Shown one piece after another: positions 1-9,100 of a stretch of DNA of 17,616 nt (within the stretch, counting starts at the first letter, position 1; every line of letters starts with the position of its first letter). The stretch covers positions 1 through 17,616 of the forward strand of contig JBCBBT010000065.1 of NCBI GenBank assembly GCA_038531315.1, given 5' to 3'. This DNA is from JAJFFW01 sp038531315. GTDB lineage: Bacteria > Pseudomonadota > Alphaproteobacteria > Caulobacterales > Parvularculaceae. The notes under the pieces were generated by a model. The model worked only from the letters and a program-made list of their open reading frames with translations, did not search any database and was not told where the DNA came from. A program made the translations under genes and the position numbers.

Positions 1-845
1 AGGCGAAAGACTTTCTTGTCGTATTCGGTGGGGTCGAGACCAAGCGCAGCGTGGAACGCCGGGCGCCGATGGTCGCGGATATACATCGTCGCATAAACGG
101 CGAGAAGGAAAAACCGAATCCACAGTTTATTCGCGCCCTGCAGGAGCTTCGGATCAGCGCGCATCAACAGCGCAAAAGCCTCGCCATGGCGAAACTCGTC
201 ATTACACCACTCTTCAAACCACTTGAAGATTGGATGGAAGCGCAGCTCCGGATGTTGTTCAAGCTGGCGGAAGATCGTGATGTAGCGTGCATAGCCGATC
301 TTTTCAGACAGATAAACGCTGTAGAAAATGAACTTCGGTTTGAAGAACGTATATTTCTTGGTCTTGGTCAAAAATCCGAGATCGACCCCGATGCCAAAAT
401 CCTTCAATACGAAGTTGATAAAGCCGGCATGGCGGGCTTCGTCGCGGCTCATATACTTGAAGAGCGCCTTGACGTCGGGGTTTTGCGCTTTTTTGGCGAT
501 CTCTTTGTAGAGCACGCAGCCGGAAAATTCGGCCGTAAGCGAACTGACCAGGAAATCCACGAATTCGGCGCGCAATTCCGGCGACAGGCTGTCGAGCATA
601 TTGTCGAATTCATCGGTGCGCCGGAAATGACCTTTGTTGGGGTCGCTCGCCATCTCCGCGATCAGCGCATCCCATTCGCTGCGTACGGAAGACACGTCGA
701 TTGCGTCCATCGCATCGAAATCGGTCGTGTAAAAGCGCGGCGACAAAACCGTGTCTTCCAGTGCGGCCTCGTTGGTGTCGAAGGTGCGCGCTACATGCTG
801 CGGCTCGGCGTCGATGAAGTCTGGGTCAATAGCTTCAACGGTCAT
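1..845 (-). CDS. acsF: Mg-protoporphyrin IX monomethyl ester oxidative (aerobic) cyclase AcsF, 3' end missing
   Basis: Oxygen-dependent cyclase that forms the fifth (E) ring, turning Mg-protoporphyrin IX monomethyl ester into protochlorophyllide; a diiron enzyme of bacteriochlorophyll synthesis. Reading leftward from the ATG at 845, 281 complete codons are visible before the window ends; the family is about 350 residues, so roughly the last fifth is missing. Ferritin-like diiron motifs are visible: Glu106 in LTAEFSG, DEARH at 135-139 and NDEFRHGE at 215-222. Start: GGGAG lies a few bases upstream, and the ATG overlaps the orf95 stop in an ATGA, so translation is probably coupled. It is the last visible gene of the bchF-to-acsF superoperon. 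The oxygen-dependent enzyme implies pigment synthesis under air; no anaerobic BchE is seen in the window. Identity is near certain from the motifs and the position after puhC. Confidence 0.96.
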   Translation of the reverse strand, partial: MTVEAIDPDFIDAEPQHVARTFDTNEAALEDTVLSPRFYTTDFDAMDAIDVSSVRSEWDALIAEMASDPNKGHFRRTDEFDNMLDSLSPELRAEFVDFLVSSLTAEFSGCVLYKEIAKKAQNPDVKALFKYMSRDEARHAGFINFVLKDFGIGVDLGFLTKTKKYTFFKPKFIFYSVYLSEKIGYARYITIFRQLEQHPELRFHPIFKWFEEWCNDEFRHGEAFALLMRADPKLLQGANKLWIRFFLLAVYATMYIRDHRRPAFHAALGLDPTEYDKKVFR

Positions 846-1129
846 GACAGTCTCCCGGACGAAAAACTAACCTCATAAAGCTCGGTCAGTTCGAAAAATG
901 ATTTGAATTTAATCCACAGTTTTTGAAGATGATTGGCGCGAATGATCGTTGCTTCGCGCTGAATGGTGATGCTTTCGCCGAAGGGCACCTGCACCGGTGC
1001 GCCGTGGACGAGGATCTTGTCGCCAATGGTCGGCTCTATGCCGTCGCCGAGATCAAGGTGCGCTTCGAGCGTTTCCATCGTGTGATGAACGCTGATCGTG
1101 CAGGGCGCGGTAAATCGTCGTTGTTTCAC
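842..1129 (-). CDS. Small conserved PGC protein of unknown function (95 aa) between puhC and acsF
   Basis: I know no function for it. A small uncharacterised gene is often annotated between puhC and acsF in alphaproteobacterial photosynthesis clusters (from memory), and this is at the same place. The start chosen is the GTG at 1129, preceded by GGAG at 9 bases spacing. The open frame extends further upstream but only inside puhC. An internal Met at residue 18 (METLEAH) is an alternative start. The protein is soluble-looking with no membrane segment or signal. Residues 25-60 are acidic then beta-like (LDLGDGIEPTIGDKILVHG), and the C-terminal part is basic and aromatic (LQKLWIKFKSFFELTELYEV). 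It has one Cys (residue 10). It begins 4 bases after the puhC stop and overlaps acsF by 4 bases, so it is co-expressed with the cyclase. A role as an AcsF partner or in assembly is only inference. Confidence 0.8.
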   Translation of the reverse strand: MKQRRFTAPCTISVHHTMETLEAHLDLGDGIEPTIGDKILVHGAPVQVPFGESITIQREATIIRANHLQKLWIKFKSFFELTELYEVSFSSGRLS

Positions 1130-1133
1130 TGAA

Positions 1134-1583
1134 CTAGGCTCCGCTTGGCAATAGCTGTTCGAAATTGCGCGCATTTTCGTCGCCGAACGCTTCAAGACCG
1201 ATCGACTGTTCTGTCAGCATGTCGATTAACAACAATCGACCGTCATCGGTCCTGGCGACCTGAAAAGGCGCCTCGGGCCCGGCGCCGGCAATCTTCCGTT
1301 TATAGGCGAGCGCGCGCATGGCGGTCCGCACAAACCCGCCTGTGCCGGGCTCGAAAATATAAATCGCGGACTTGTCGGCGTAGTCGTAGACGCCGACCCC
1401 GCCGTCGGCCTCGTCTTTAAAGGTGACGGTGATGCTCTCAACGATTTGCGCTTCTGGGGTATGCTGAACGCCAATATCGGTGAGCCGCGCAAATCCGACG
1501 CCGACCACGCTCGCGACGATGAGTGCGCCCGCGGCGAACAACAGGGCGGGCGGAATTTTCTCAGGCTTGTGATGATGCGACAT
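1134..1583 (-). CDS. puhC: Photosynthetic complex assembly protein PuhC
   Basis: Membrane-anchored factor needed for efficient assembly of the reaction centre-LH1 core in purple bacteria. The 149-residue product matches the family size. It has a short basic, His-containing N-terminus (SHHHKPEK), one hydrophobic segment at about residues 11-33 (ALLFAAGALIVASVVGVGF), then a soluble domain expected on the periplasmic side, with alternating beta-like stretches such as VGVYDYADKSAIYIFEPGTGGFVR and the family-like end LTEQSIGLEAFG. The start is the ATG at 1583; a purine-rich GGAAGAAG stretch precedes it, and no alternative in-frame start occurs before the puhB end. It lies 16 bases after puhB and 4 bases before orf95. 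Assignment rests on size, topology, the residue pattern and position in the puhABC order. Confidence 0.9.
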   Translation of the reverse strand: MSHHHKPEKIPPALLFAAGALIVASVVGVGFARLTDIGVQHTPEAQIVESITVTFKDEADGGVGVYDYADKSAIYIFEPGTGGFVRTAMRALAYKRKIAGAGPEAPFQVARTDDGRLLLIDMLTEQSIGLEAFGDENARNFEQLLPSGA

Positions 1584-1599
1584 TGACTTCTTCTTCCAT

Positions 1600-2280
1600 T
1601 CAGGCGGCGGATATCGCCTCGCCGGCGGCGCCGGTCGGCGCAGCGGGTTGCGGCGTCAGCATCTTGACCCTGACCGAGGCGGGCGCATTCGCCTGCATTG
1701 TTTCGCAAAGCAGGACAGCGACGTCTTCGGCATTGTCGATCGCGCGCAGCATGGGTTCCGGTTTTTTGAAACGCAGCGGGCGCGCATGCGGCCACAGATG
1801 CAAATAGGGAACACGCGACTCATTCGTCGTCGCCAGCGCGATCGACCCTGATTGCGGGGATTTCGCTTTAAGGCGCACGGTTTCGATGACCGTGTAGGGA
1901 ATATTGATGTATTTGCGGATGCCGACGCCGTAGCGAAGGACAATGCGTTTGTTGGTGATGGTGTAAATCGTCGACCGGGCCATCAGGACGCCAAGCCCCA
2001 TCAGAATGGCCGCGCCGATGAACAGCATGATCGCCGATGTCGCGGCGATGGCGACAAGATCTGCGGGCGCGCTGTTTTGCGAAGCCGCAAAGGCGAGCCG
2101 CCAGGCGGTGAAAACGCCGAAATAGATCGCAACGAGCCGCAGTCGGAGCGCTTCGACCGTAAGAGCAAGGCCGTTCGGCGCGCCCTGCCAGACGATGCGT
2201 TCATCTTCCGGCAGCGCCTCGGGCAATCCGGCGACAGGTTCCGGATTGCCGTCTTCTTCGTCGTGGAAAAGAGCCTTCAT
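1600..2280 (-). CDS. puhB: Photosynthetic complex assembly protein PuhB (bacterial PH-domain membrane protein)
   Basis: Assembly factor for the reaction centre, encoded directly after puhA in purple bacteria. The 226-residue product starts with an acidic tail containing LPEDERIVWQGAP, the typical opening of bacterial PH-like (bPH) domains. Two hydrophobic segments follow at about residues 48-65 and 74-100. The PH-like core then reads STIYTITNKRIVLRYGVGIRK (start near residue 103) and continues to about 180. The tail is Ala/Pro rich. The ATG at 2280 overlaps the puhA stop in an ATGA and has TGGAG upstream. It is expected to sit in the cytoplasmic membrane with the PH domain facing the cytoplasm, from family knowledge. 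Nothing is broken or unusual. Confidence 0.93.
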   Translation of the reverse strand: MKALFHDEEDGNPEPVAGLPEALPEDERIVWQGAPNGLALTVEALRLRLVAIYFGVFTAWRLAFAASQNSAPADLVAIAATSAIMLFIGAAILMGLGVLMARSTIYTITNKRIVLRYGVGIRKYINIPYTVIETVRLKAKSPQSGSIALATTNESRVPYLHLWPHARPLRFKKPEPMLRAIDNAEDVAVLLCETMQANAPASVRVKMLTPQPAAPTGAAGEAISAA

Positions 2281-3059
2281 AGAATCGGCTCCAGGCGCTC
2301 TGGTTTCGCATAAAGCGTGCCGCCGCCGTAGTAAGCGCAGATGATATCTTCTTCGAGGCGGGTGACGCGGTCAGGCGACTTGGTCTTCGGCACGGCCGCG
2401 AAATGCGACGCGAGAACAGCGTCGACGTCGACGCGGTTTTTGCCTTTGCTGATCACCGCGAACGGCACCGGCAACAAGACGCGATTGGAAGCGGTGTCGG
2501 TGCCCGTTTCGACTTCCAGATACCGGAACACGGCTTCGGACCGGTCGACCCAGGCGTCCACGACGGTGCCCGCCGGTTTTTTATCCGTGCCGTAAACGGT
2601 CATGCCGACAGGGTCGGGGCTTTCTTTGGCGACGTAACAATGGCCGTCGACGCGCAGCGGCACGATGCGATCACGACCGTCTTCGGTGAGATCGGCGACA
2701 TCGTCGCGCTCGGCATAGGACGCGGGGCCGACAAACGCCTGCATCGGATCGCCTTTTGGCGTGTAAGGCGAGCCGGGCCAGATTTCGACGCGGGTCATGG
2801 CGTGGTCGCGGGTGTCGCGCTTGCCGTGGGGCACGCTCACCGAGCCGCGATCATGGGGCAGGATGAAGGTCTTTTTCGGCGCGTACCAGAACACGCCTTC
2901 ATCTTCGAGTTTGCCTTCCACATCGGTTTCAAGCGGATAGCCCTCGCGCCGGTCTTCGCGCCGAATATAGAAAATCAGCCCAAAGAAAAAAATTGTGAAA
3001 CTCCATAGAGCAACGTCGACGAGGTCGACGCCGCTGACAAATTCACCACTAAACAGCAT
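2277..3059 (-). CDS. puhA: Photosynthetic reaction centre H subunit
   Basis: The H subunit caps the L/M reaction-centre core on the cytoplasmic side and helps guide protons to the secondary quinone. The 260 residues equal the usual length. A single membrane helix lies at about residues 13-31 (DVALWSFTIFFFGLIFYIR), followed by the family hallmarks REDRREGYPLE (34-44), KKTFILPHDRG and the globular domain with PVGMTVYGTDKKPAGTVVD. Glu175 in VDRSEAVFRYLEVE aligns by eye with the proton-pathway GluH173 of Rhodobacter. The C-terminal part EEDIICAYYGGGTLYA is typical. The ATG at 3059 has a strong AAGGAGA ribosome binding site; the gap to lhaA is 25 bases, one of the widest in the superoperon. The strong site fits a structural subunit made in quantity. 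An internal promoter within lhaA is possible, as described in Rhodobacter, but I could not locate one. Confidence 0.98.
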   Translation of the reverse strand: MLFSGEFVSGVDLVDVALWSFTIFFFGLIFYIRREDRREGYPLETDVEGKLEDEGVFWYAPKKTFILPHDRGSVSVPHGKRDTRDHAMTRVEIWPGSPYTPKGDPMQAFVGPASYAERDDVADLTEDGRDRIVPLRVDGHCYVAKESPDPVGMTVYGTDKKPAGTVVDAWVDRSEAVFRYLEVETGTDTASNRVLLPVPFAVISKGKNRVDVDAVLASHFAAVPKTKSPDRVTRLEEDIICAYYGGGTLYAKPERLEPIL

Positions 3060-3084
3060 AACGCTTTCTCCTTATGCTTACGGA

Positions 3085-4527
3085 TTACCCGGGGAACGCA
3101 GGCAAACCGAACTTCTTTTCATCTTGCTCGTTACTGGGCGGCCGAAATCGGGCGAGCGGACCGATTGCTGCAATCGCTGCGAATAAAAGCAGAATTTCGA
3201 GGTGGTATACGACGCTATAGCCGATGCTTGGCGTCGAGAGCGCGGGGCCGAGGAGCCCTTCCTGGCCGAGTTTTCCGATAACGTCGCGCAAGAGCCCGCC
3301 AATGGCGATCGCTGATCCCGCAGCGCTCGCCTGAACGGCGCCCCAGGCGCCGAGCGCGATGCCGCTGTCATTGTCTTTGGCGAGCGCCATAATCGATGTC
3401 AGGGTGCAGACGGAAAAGAGCCCGCCGCCAAACCCAATGAGCGCGGCCCCGATGCGGAAAAGGGTCGGCGAGCCGAGCGGTTCAGCAAATACGACCGCAG
3501 AAAACGCGACCACGCCCACAAGCGCGCCGACGCTCGCCAGGCGATGCGGCTCACTGCCGCGCATCAATTGCCGTCCCGCGATGGCGAAACCGGCAAGCGT
3601 GCCGCCGGCGAAAATTGCTGTCAGAAGCGTCGTGTGACTGACGGACAGCCCGAGAATTTCACCGCCATAGGGCTCGAGGAGAACGTCCTGCATGGAAAAC
3701 GCCGCCGCGCCGAGGCCGATGGCGACAAGCAAGCGCTTGGCGCGCGGGTCTTCAATCAGGCGCGCCCAGGTTTCTTTGAAGGTCGGCTGGATTTTTTCAG
3801 GATGCGTCAGAGCCTTGTCGCGCACTTCCTGCTTCCACAGAGCAATCAGATTGAGCGCCATGGCGACAACGGCGCAGCCCTGAATGACCTGGATCAAAAT
3901 GACCGGCGTGAAATCGGTGAGGAGGGCGCCGAAGACAAGCGCGCTGACGCCCATGCCGATGAGAAGCATCACGTAGAGCAATGCCACGACGCGCGGGCGC
4001 GTGTTCTCAGGCGCGATGTCCGTCGCCAGAGCGAGACCCGCCGTTTGCGTCGTATGAAGGCCCGCGCCGACAAGCAGGAACGAGAGCGCTGCCGCCGCCT
4101 GGCCGATCCAGGCCGGCCCGTTCGATGCGTCAGACAGCACCAGCAAGGCAAACGGCATGATGGAAAGGCCGCTGAACTGCAACAGCGTGCCGATCCAGAT
4201 ATAGGGGCCGCGCCGCCATCCGAGTACAGAGCGATGGGTGTCGGATTTGTGACCGATCAAGGCGCGGAACGGTGCAAAAACCAGCGGTAGGGAGATCATC
4301 AGCGCAACGATCCAGGCCAGCACGCCAAGCTCGACGATCATGACGCGATTAACGGTGCCCGTGAGCAATGTCAGACACATGCCGACCGAGACCTGAAACA
4401 ACGACAGCCGCAACAACCGGCCAAGCGGCAGGGTCTCGCTCGCCGCATCGGCAAACGGCAGGAACCTGGCGCCGAGGCCAAGCCACATGTCGGCTGCTTT
4501 TGGTCTGTTCGGGCGCGTGTCTGTCAT
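3085..4527 (-). CDS. lhaA: LhaA, PucC-family (MFS, BCD family) light-harvesting 1 assembly protein
   Basis: Polytopic membrane protein that assists assembly of the LH1 antenna, possibly by delivering bacteriochlorophyll (family knowledge). The 480 residues hold about twelve hydrophobic segments from residue 37 to near 465. PucC-family signatures are TGTVNRVMIVELG (56-68), PFRALIGHKSD (87-96) and LGWRRGPYIWIGT (102-114), the last in the first cytoplasmic loop region. The ATG at 4527 overlaps the bchM stop in an ATGA, with GGAGA 9 bases upstream. Position between bchM and puhA is the standard place for lhaA, which distinguishes it from its paralogues pucC and bch2; the partial bch2 at the right window edge shares the NRVM-x-VE motif. 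Confidence 0.93.
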   Translation of the reverse strand: MTDTRPNRPKAADMWLGLGARFLPFADAASETLPLGRLLRLSLFQVSVGMCLTLLTGTVNRVMIVELGVLAWIVALMISLPLVFAPFRALIGHKSDTHRSVLGWRRGPYIWIGTLLQFSGLSIMPFALLVLSDASNGPAWIGQAAAALSFLLVGAGLHTTQTAGLALATDIAPENTRPRVVALLYVMLLIGMGVSALVFGALLTDFTPVILIQVIQGCAVVAMALNLIALWKQEVRDKALTHPEKIQPTFKETWARLIEDPRAKRLLVAIGLGAAAFSMQDVLLEPYGGEILGLSVSHTTLLTAIFAGGTLAGFAIAGRQLMRGSEPHRLASVGALVGVVAFSAVVFAEPLGSPTLFRIGAALIGFGGGLFSVCTLTSIMALAKDNDSGIALGAWGAVQASAAGSAIAIGGLLRDVIGKLGQEGLLGPALSTPSIGYSVVYHLEILLLFAAIAAIGPLARFRPPSNEQDEKKFGLPAFPG

Positions 4528-5225
4528 CGAGCGGCGATCTCCATGGCGTTGGAGATGTAAAATCCGGACTTGATCTGTTGCGCGCGCCCGATCCGCCAGC
4601 TCTTGAGCGCCGGCGAGGCGGCGATTTCGGTGCGGAGCTTTTTATCGCTCACCGGCGCAATGGCGGGCGAGCGGTCGCCCTTCGGAAACAGTTTGCCGAC
4701 GCCGTGCATCGCGGAAAGCAGCGCCGTTTTCGGTGCGACCGTGAACACAATTGAGTGGGTCGTGCGTGCGGAAAAACCCTCAAGCACCCGCACAATATCG
4801 GGCGCGTGGTAGTGGATAAGCGAATCCATCGCGACGATATGATCGAATTGGCCGAGGTCTTCATCGAACATGTCGCCGGACAGAAAATTAATTGTGCCGG
4901 CATAGGACTGCGCGCCATAGCGCTCGCGCGCGAGATCGAGAAGCGTCGATGAAAGATCGACCGCGACAACGTCGGCGCCGCGGCGCGCCGCTTCAATCGA
5001 GAGTTGGCCGGCCCCGCACCCTGCGTCGAGAATGCGCCGGCCGGTCAGATCGCGCGGCAGCCAGCCGAGGAGCGTATTGCGCATCGCGTCGCGCCCGGCG
5101 CGCACAGTGGCGCGCACGCCGCTGACCGGCGCATCGGACGTGAGTTTCGCCCAGGCGTCAACCGCGGTCCTGTCGAAATAGGTTTCTAGTTCGCCGCGTT
5201 TTTCGATGTAGCTCGTTGAGCGCAT
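4524..5225 (-). CDS. bchM: Mg-protoporphyrin IX O-methyltransferase BchM
   Basis: Transfers a methyl group from S-adenosylmethionine to the ring C propionate of Mg-protoporphyrin IX, the step between Mg chelation and ring E closure. The 233 residues fit the family. The SAM-binding motif I is ILDAGCGAGQLS (65-76), followed by acidic DVVAVDLSS at motif post-I and GDMFDEDLGQFDHIVAMDSLIHY around motif II. The N-terminal ETYFDRTAVDAWAKLTSD is typical of BchM/ChlM. The start is the ATG at 5225, 3 bases past the bchL stop; the upstream ribosome site is weak (GGGTTTGACTGATCC), so expression probably relies on coupling with bchL. It overlaps lhaA by 4 bases. BchH, which hands over the substrate, is encoded two genes upstream. 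Confidence 0.96.
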   Translation of the reverse strand: MRSTSYIEKRGELETYFDRTAVDAWAKLTSDAPVSGVRATVRAGRDAMRNTLLGWLPRDLTGRRILDAGCGAGQLSIEAARRGADVVAVDLSSTLLDLARERYGAQSYAGTINFLSGDMFDEDLGQFDHIVAMDSLIHYHAPDIVRVLEGFSARTTHSIVFTVAPKTALLSAMHGVGKLFPKGDRSPAIAPVSDKKLRTEIAASPALKSWRIGRAQQIKSGFYISNAMEIAAR

Positions 5226-5228
5226 GGA

Positions 5229-6125
5229 TCAGTCAAACCCCAGAAAGTCAAAAATCTCACGGTCAGGCATTGGCGTCGCTTCCACCGGATCGGCGCCGTC
5301 CCAAAGCCCTTGCGCCAATTGCAGGTACTCCTCGCGCACCGCTTCAAGTTCCGGCGAGGTTTCCATTTCAAACAGCGTTGATTTCTTGAGGCGCGACCGC
5401 CGGATCACGTCGAGATCAGGAAAGTGCGCGAGCCGGCGCATGCCCGTTGCATCGTTATACCGATCAATTTCGTCTGTCGCCGCGGAGCGGTTCGCAATGA
5501 CACCGCCGAGCCGGACGTCGTAGTTTTTTGCTTTTGCCTGGATCGCCGCAATGATCCGGTTCATCGCAAAGATGGAATCAAAATCGTTTGCGGTGACGAT
5601 CAGGCCCCGTTCGGCGTGCTGCAGGGGCGATGCAAAGCCGCCGCATACGACGTCGCCGAGGACATCGAAAATGACGACATCGGTATCTTCCAGAAGGTGG
5701 TGTTCTTTCAGGAGTTTGACGGTCTGGCCCACCACATAGCCGCCGCATCCGGTGCCCGCCGGCGGGCCGCCGGCCTCTACGCACATAACGCCGTTATAGC
5801 CTTCAAAGACAAAGTCTTCGGTGCGCAGCTCTTCGGTATGAAATTCAACCGATTCAAGAACGTCGATCACCGTCGGCATCAGCCGCTTCGTCAGGGTAAA
5901 TGTTGAATCGTGTTTTGGATCGCAGCCGATCTGGAGGACCCGCTTGCCAAGATGGGAAAAAGCCGCGGAGAGATTGGACGACGTCGTCGATTTGCCGATG
6001 CCGCCTTTTCCGTAGACGGCGAACACTTTCGCGCCTTCGATTTCCTGGCGCGGATCAAGCTGCACCTGTACGCTGCCCTCGCCATCTGGCGGCGCCGACG
6101 GGCGTTCAATATCAAGCAGGGTCAC
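5229..6125 (-). CDS. bchL: Light-independent protochlorophyllide reductase iron-sulfur ATP-binding protein BchL
   Basis: NifH-like Fe protein. As a homodimer with one 4Fe-4S cluster it hydrolyses ATP and feeds electrons to the BchN-BchB core for dark reduction of protochlorophyllide ring D. The 298 residues match the family. The P-loop is GKGGIGKST at 39-47; the cluster ligands are Cys127 (GTGCGGY) and Cys161 (VVCGGF); switch-type motifs IGCDPKHDST (67-75) and FDVLGDVV (153-160) are intact. The start is GTG at 6125 with GGAGA 7 bases upstream; the first 30 residues are a variable tail before the conserved core. It lies 17 bases after bchH and 3 before bchM. The enzyme is oxygen-sensitive, which is a notable contrast with the oxygen-requiring AcsF in the same operon, though the combination is common in purple bacteria. 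Confidence 0.98.
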   Translation of the reverse strand: MTLLDIERPSAPPDGEGSVQVQLDPRQEIEGAKVFAVYGKGGIGKSTTSSNLSAAFSHLGKRVLQIGCDPKHDSTFTLTKRLMPTVIDVLESVEFHTEELRTEDFVFEGYNGVMCVEAGGPPAGTGCGGYVVGQTVKLLKEHHLLEDTDVVIFDVLGDVVCGGFASPLQHAERGLIVTANDFDSIFAMNRIIAAIQAKAKNYDVRLGGVIANRSAATDEIDRYNDATGMRRLAHFPDLDVIRRSRLKKSTLFEMETSPELEAVREEYLQLAQGLWDGADPVEATPMPDREIFDFLGFD

Positions 6126-6142
6126 GTCGCATCTCCATTTGT

Positions 6143-9100
6143 TTACGCAACGGCGTTCGCCGTCACGCCTTCAATTCGATCTTCAAGTTCTTCACCGGCC
6201 TCACGCAACGCCGCGAGCGTTTCCTCATCCGGCGACCAATAGCGGCGCTCGGAGGCTTCGATCAGCCGGTTTGCAACCTTCGCGCAGGATTTTGGATTGA
6301 GCGACGCCAGCCGGTTGCGCAGCTCCGTATCAAGAACAAAAGTCTCTGTGATTTGCTGGTAAATCCACGGATCGACCTGTCCGGTCGTCGCCGACCATCC
6401 CATCGTATTGGTGACGTGGGCTTCGATCTGGCGCACGCCTTCATAACCGTGGCGCAGCATGCCTTCGTACCATTTCGGGTTCAGCGTGCGTGTGCGCGCT
6501 TCGAGCGTCACTTGCTCGCTGAGCGTTCTGACGGCGCCGCCGCCATGGGTCTGATCGCCGATATAAACCGCCGCATCTGTTCCGCGTGCGCGTTTCACCG
6601 CCCGACCGATGCCGCCTAGGGTGTCGAAATAATGGTCGATGGTCGTCAACCCAAGCTCGACGGATTCAAGATTTTGGTATGCAAGATCGACGTCGTGCAG
6701 AATGCTGTCGAGCAAAGCCGATTGCTGCGCCGGCGCGCCGTCTACGCCGTAGGCGAAGCATTTTCGTTTTGCATATGCGTCGGCAAGCTCGTCCTCATCG
6801 TCCCAACAGCCGGCGTCGATCAGTTGATTGACATTGGCGCCGTACGCGCCCTCGGCGTTTGAGAATACTCTGAGGCTTGCGGTTTCAAGATCGCAGTCAT
6901 GCGCCTTTTGATAGGCGAGGGCGTGTTTACGAATGAAGTTTCGCTCGGCCGGCTCGTCTGCGCTGGCGGCGGCGAATGCGGCTTCCGCGAGAAGTTTTGT
7001 TTGCAAGGGCAACAGATCGCGGAAAATCCCGGACAGCGTTGCAACCACATCAATGCGCGGGCGTCCAAGATCGTCAAGCGGCGTTAAGCGAACGCCGGCG
7101 AGCCGGCCATAGCTGTCAAAGCGCGGCTTTGCGCCAATCAGCGCAAGCGCCTGCGCCAGCTGTGCGCCTTCGCTTTTGATATTATCCGTACCCCATAAAA
7201 CAATCGCGACCGTTTCGGGGAGCGCGCCATTATCGTCCGCATGGCGCTTTAAAAGCTTATCCGTCTGGCGCGCGCCGTCCGCCAAGGCGTAGGCGCTGGG
7301 GATTTTGAACGGATCGAACCCGTGAATATTGCGCCCGGTCGGCAGGATGGCGGGGTCGCGAATGAGATCGCCGCCGGCGACCGGTTTCACAAAGCCGCCG
7401 CCCAGCGCATCGACAAGGCTCTGGATCTCGGCATCGACGCTTAAGTGGCCGTTAACTTTCTCCAGCTCGTCAAGCGCCTCAAGCGTATCGCGCAGATTAA
7501 AGCGCAGCGCGGATTCCTTTGCGGTGGCGCCGTCGGCGATGGCTTCGATGCAGGCGGCGGGAATATCATGGTCTGTCGTTGCGGGGAGCGCCGTCAGCAT
7601 TTCAATGCGTTCTGCGCGTGCAAGGCCCTCGCCGGCGACATGCAAACCGTTCGGGATCAGCGCTTCTTCGACTTCCGCAAGCCGCGATCGCAGACCATGG
7701 ATCTTGTCCGCATCAGCGCCCGTCCAGACCGGGCTCGGATCGGCCAGTTCAAGCTGGACGGCCTGCGCGTGCAGGAAAGCGGCGAGGTCTGTGCGTTCTT
7801 GCGACGCGGGCTCGCTTGCGCGCCATCGATCAAGACCGTCCTTCAGGTCGGAAAGCTCTTTGTAGAGACCGGCGTTGGTGACCGGCGGCGTCAGATAGCT
7901 GATCGTCGTCGCCGCCGACCGACGCTTGGCGATGGTCGCTTCGGATGGATTGTTCGCGGCGTAGAAATAAAAATTCGGTAACGCGCCGATCAGATAATCC
8001 GACCAGCATTCCTGCGCGAGGCCGGTATGTTTGCCCGGCATGAACTCCAGCGCGCCATGGGTGCCGAAATGCAAAATCGCATCGGCGCCATAGTCGTCGC
8101 GGATGTAGCGATAGAAAGCAGCAAAGGCATGGGTCGGCGCAAACCCTTTTTCAAAGAGCAACCGCATCGGATCGCCTTCATAGCCGAAGGCTGGCTGTAC
8201 GCCGACAAAGACATTGCCGAAATGCGCGCCCAGAATCTGGATGCGCCGCCCGTCGGTGTTGTGGCGGCCCGGCGCCGGGCCCCATTGCGCTTCAATCTCG
8301 GAAAGGCGGGTTTCGGCGCGCACATAGTCGTCAACGGCCACATGCGCGCAGACATTCGCGTCCGCGCCGGCGAGCGCGCCGTCGCCGCCGAGGATCGCGT
8401 CGCGCAACGCCGTCGCTGAGGCAGGCAGCTCAACGGCGTATCCGGCGTCGGCGAGGCCTTTCAGCGTATTGAAGAGCGAGTCAAAAACCGCAAGATGCGC
8501 CGCCGTGCCGACGCTGCCGCCATTGGGCGGAAAATTGAAAATCGAGATCGCGAGTTTGCGCTCGGCCGGCTCTTTGTTGCGCAACCCAATCAGCATGGCG
8601 ACGCGGCGCGCCAACATGGGCGCGCGTTCGCCGTCGGCTTGCATGCGTTTGCCGTCATTGGCGTTGGCCGCTCTGCCGCCAAACACAATCGACCCCGTGG
8701 CGCCGTCAAGTTCGGGGATCGCCACCATCATCGTCGCTTCGACCGGCGTCAGGCCGCGTTCGCTGGCGCGCCACTCTTCGAGCGACTGAAATTCAAGCGC
8801 CTGTGCGGACAAATAAGGGATATCAAGCCGCGCCAACATTTCCGCAGCGGCGTCGGCGTCATTATAGGCGGGGCCCCCGACCAGCGAAAAGCCGGTCAGC
8901 GAGACAAGCGCATCGATGGTGGGCGCGCCGTCCTTCATGAAGTACTTTTCAATCGCGGGCCGCGAATCGAGACCGCTTGAAAAAGCCGGGATCACCCGAA
9001 GGCCGCAGGCCTCCATGGCCTCGATGACGCCGTCATAATGGCCCGTATCGCGCGACAACACATAAGACCGCATGATCAGAAGACCGACCGTCGGCTTTTT

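Noticed and set aside
51..878. 275-codon plus-strand open frame
   Set aside because: It is antisense to acsF, whose diiron motifs are clear on the minus strand; its own translation shows no recognisable domain.
1130..1195. Longer start for orf95 within puhC
   Set aside because: The GTG at 1129 has a well-placed GGAG; the extension lies inside puhC and would be an unusually long overlap.
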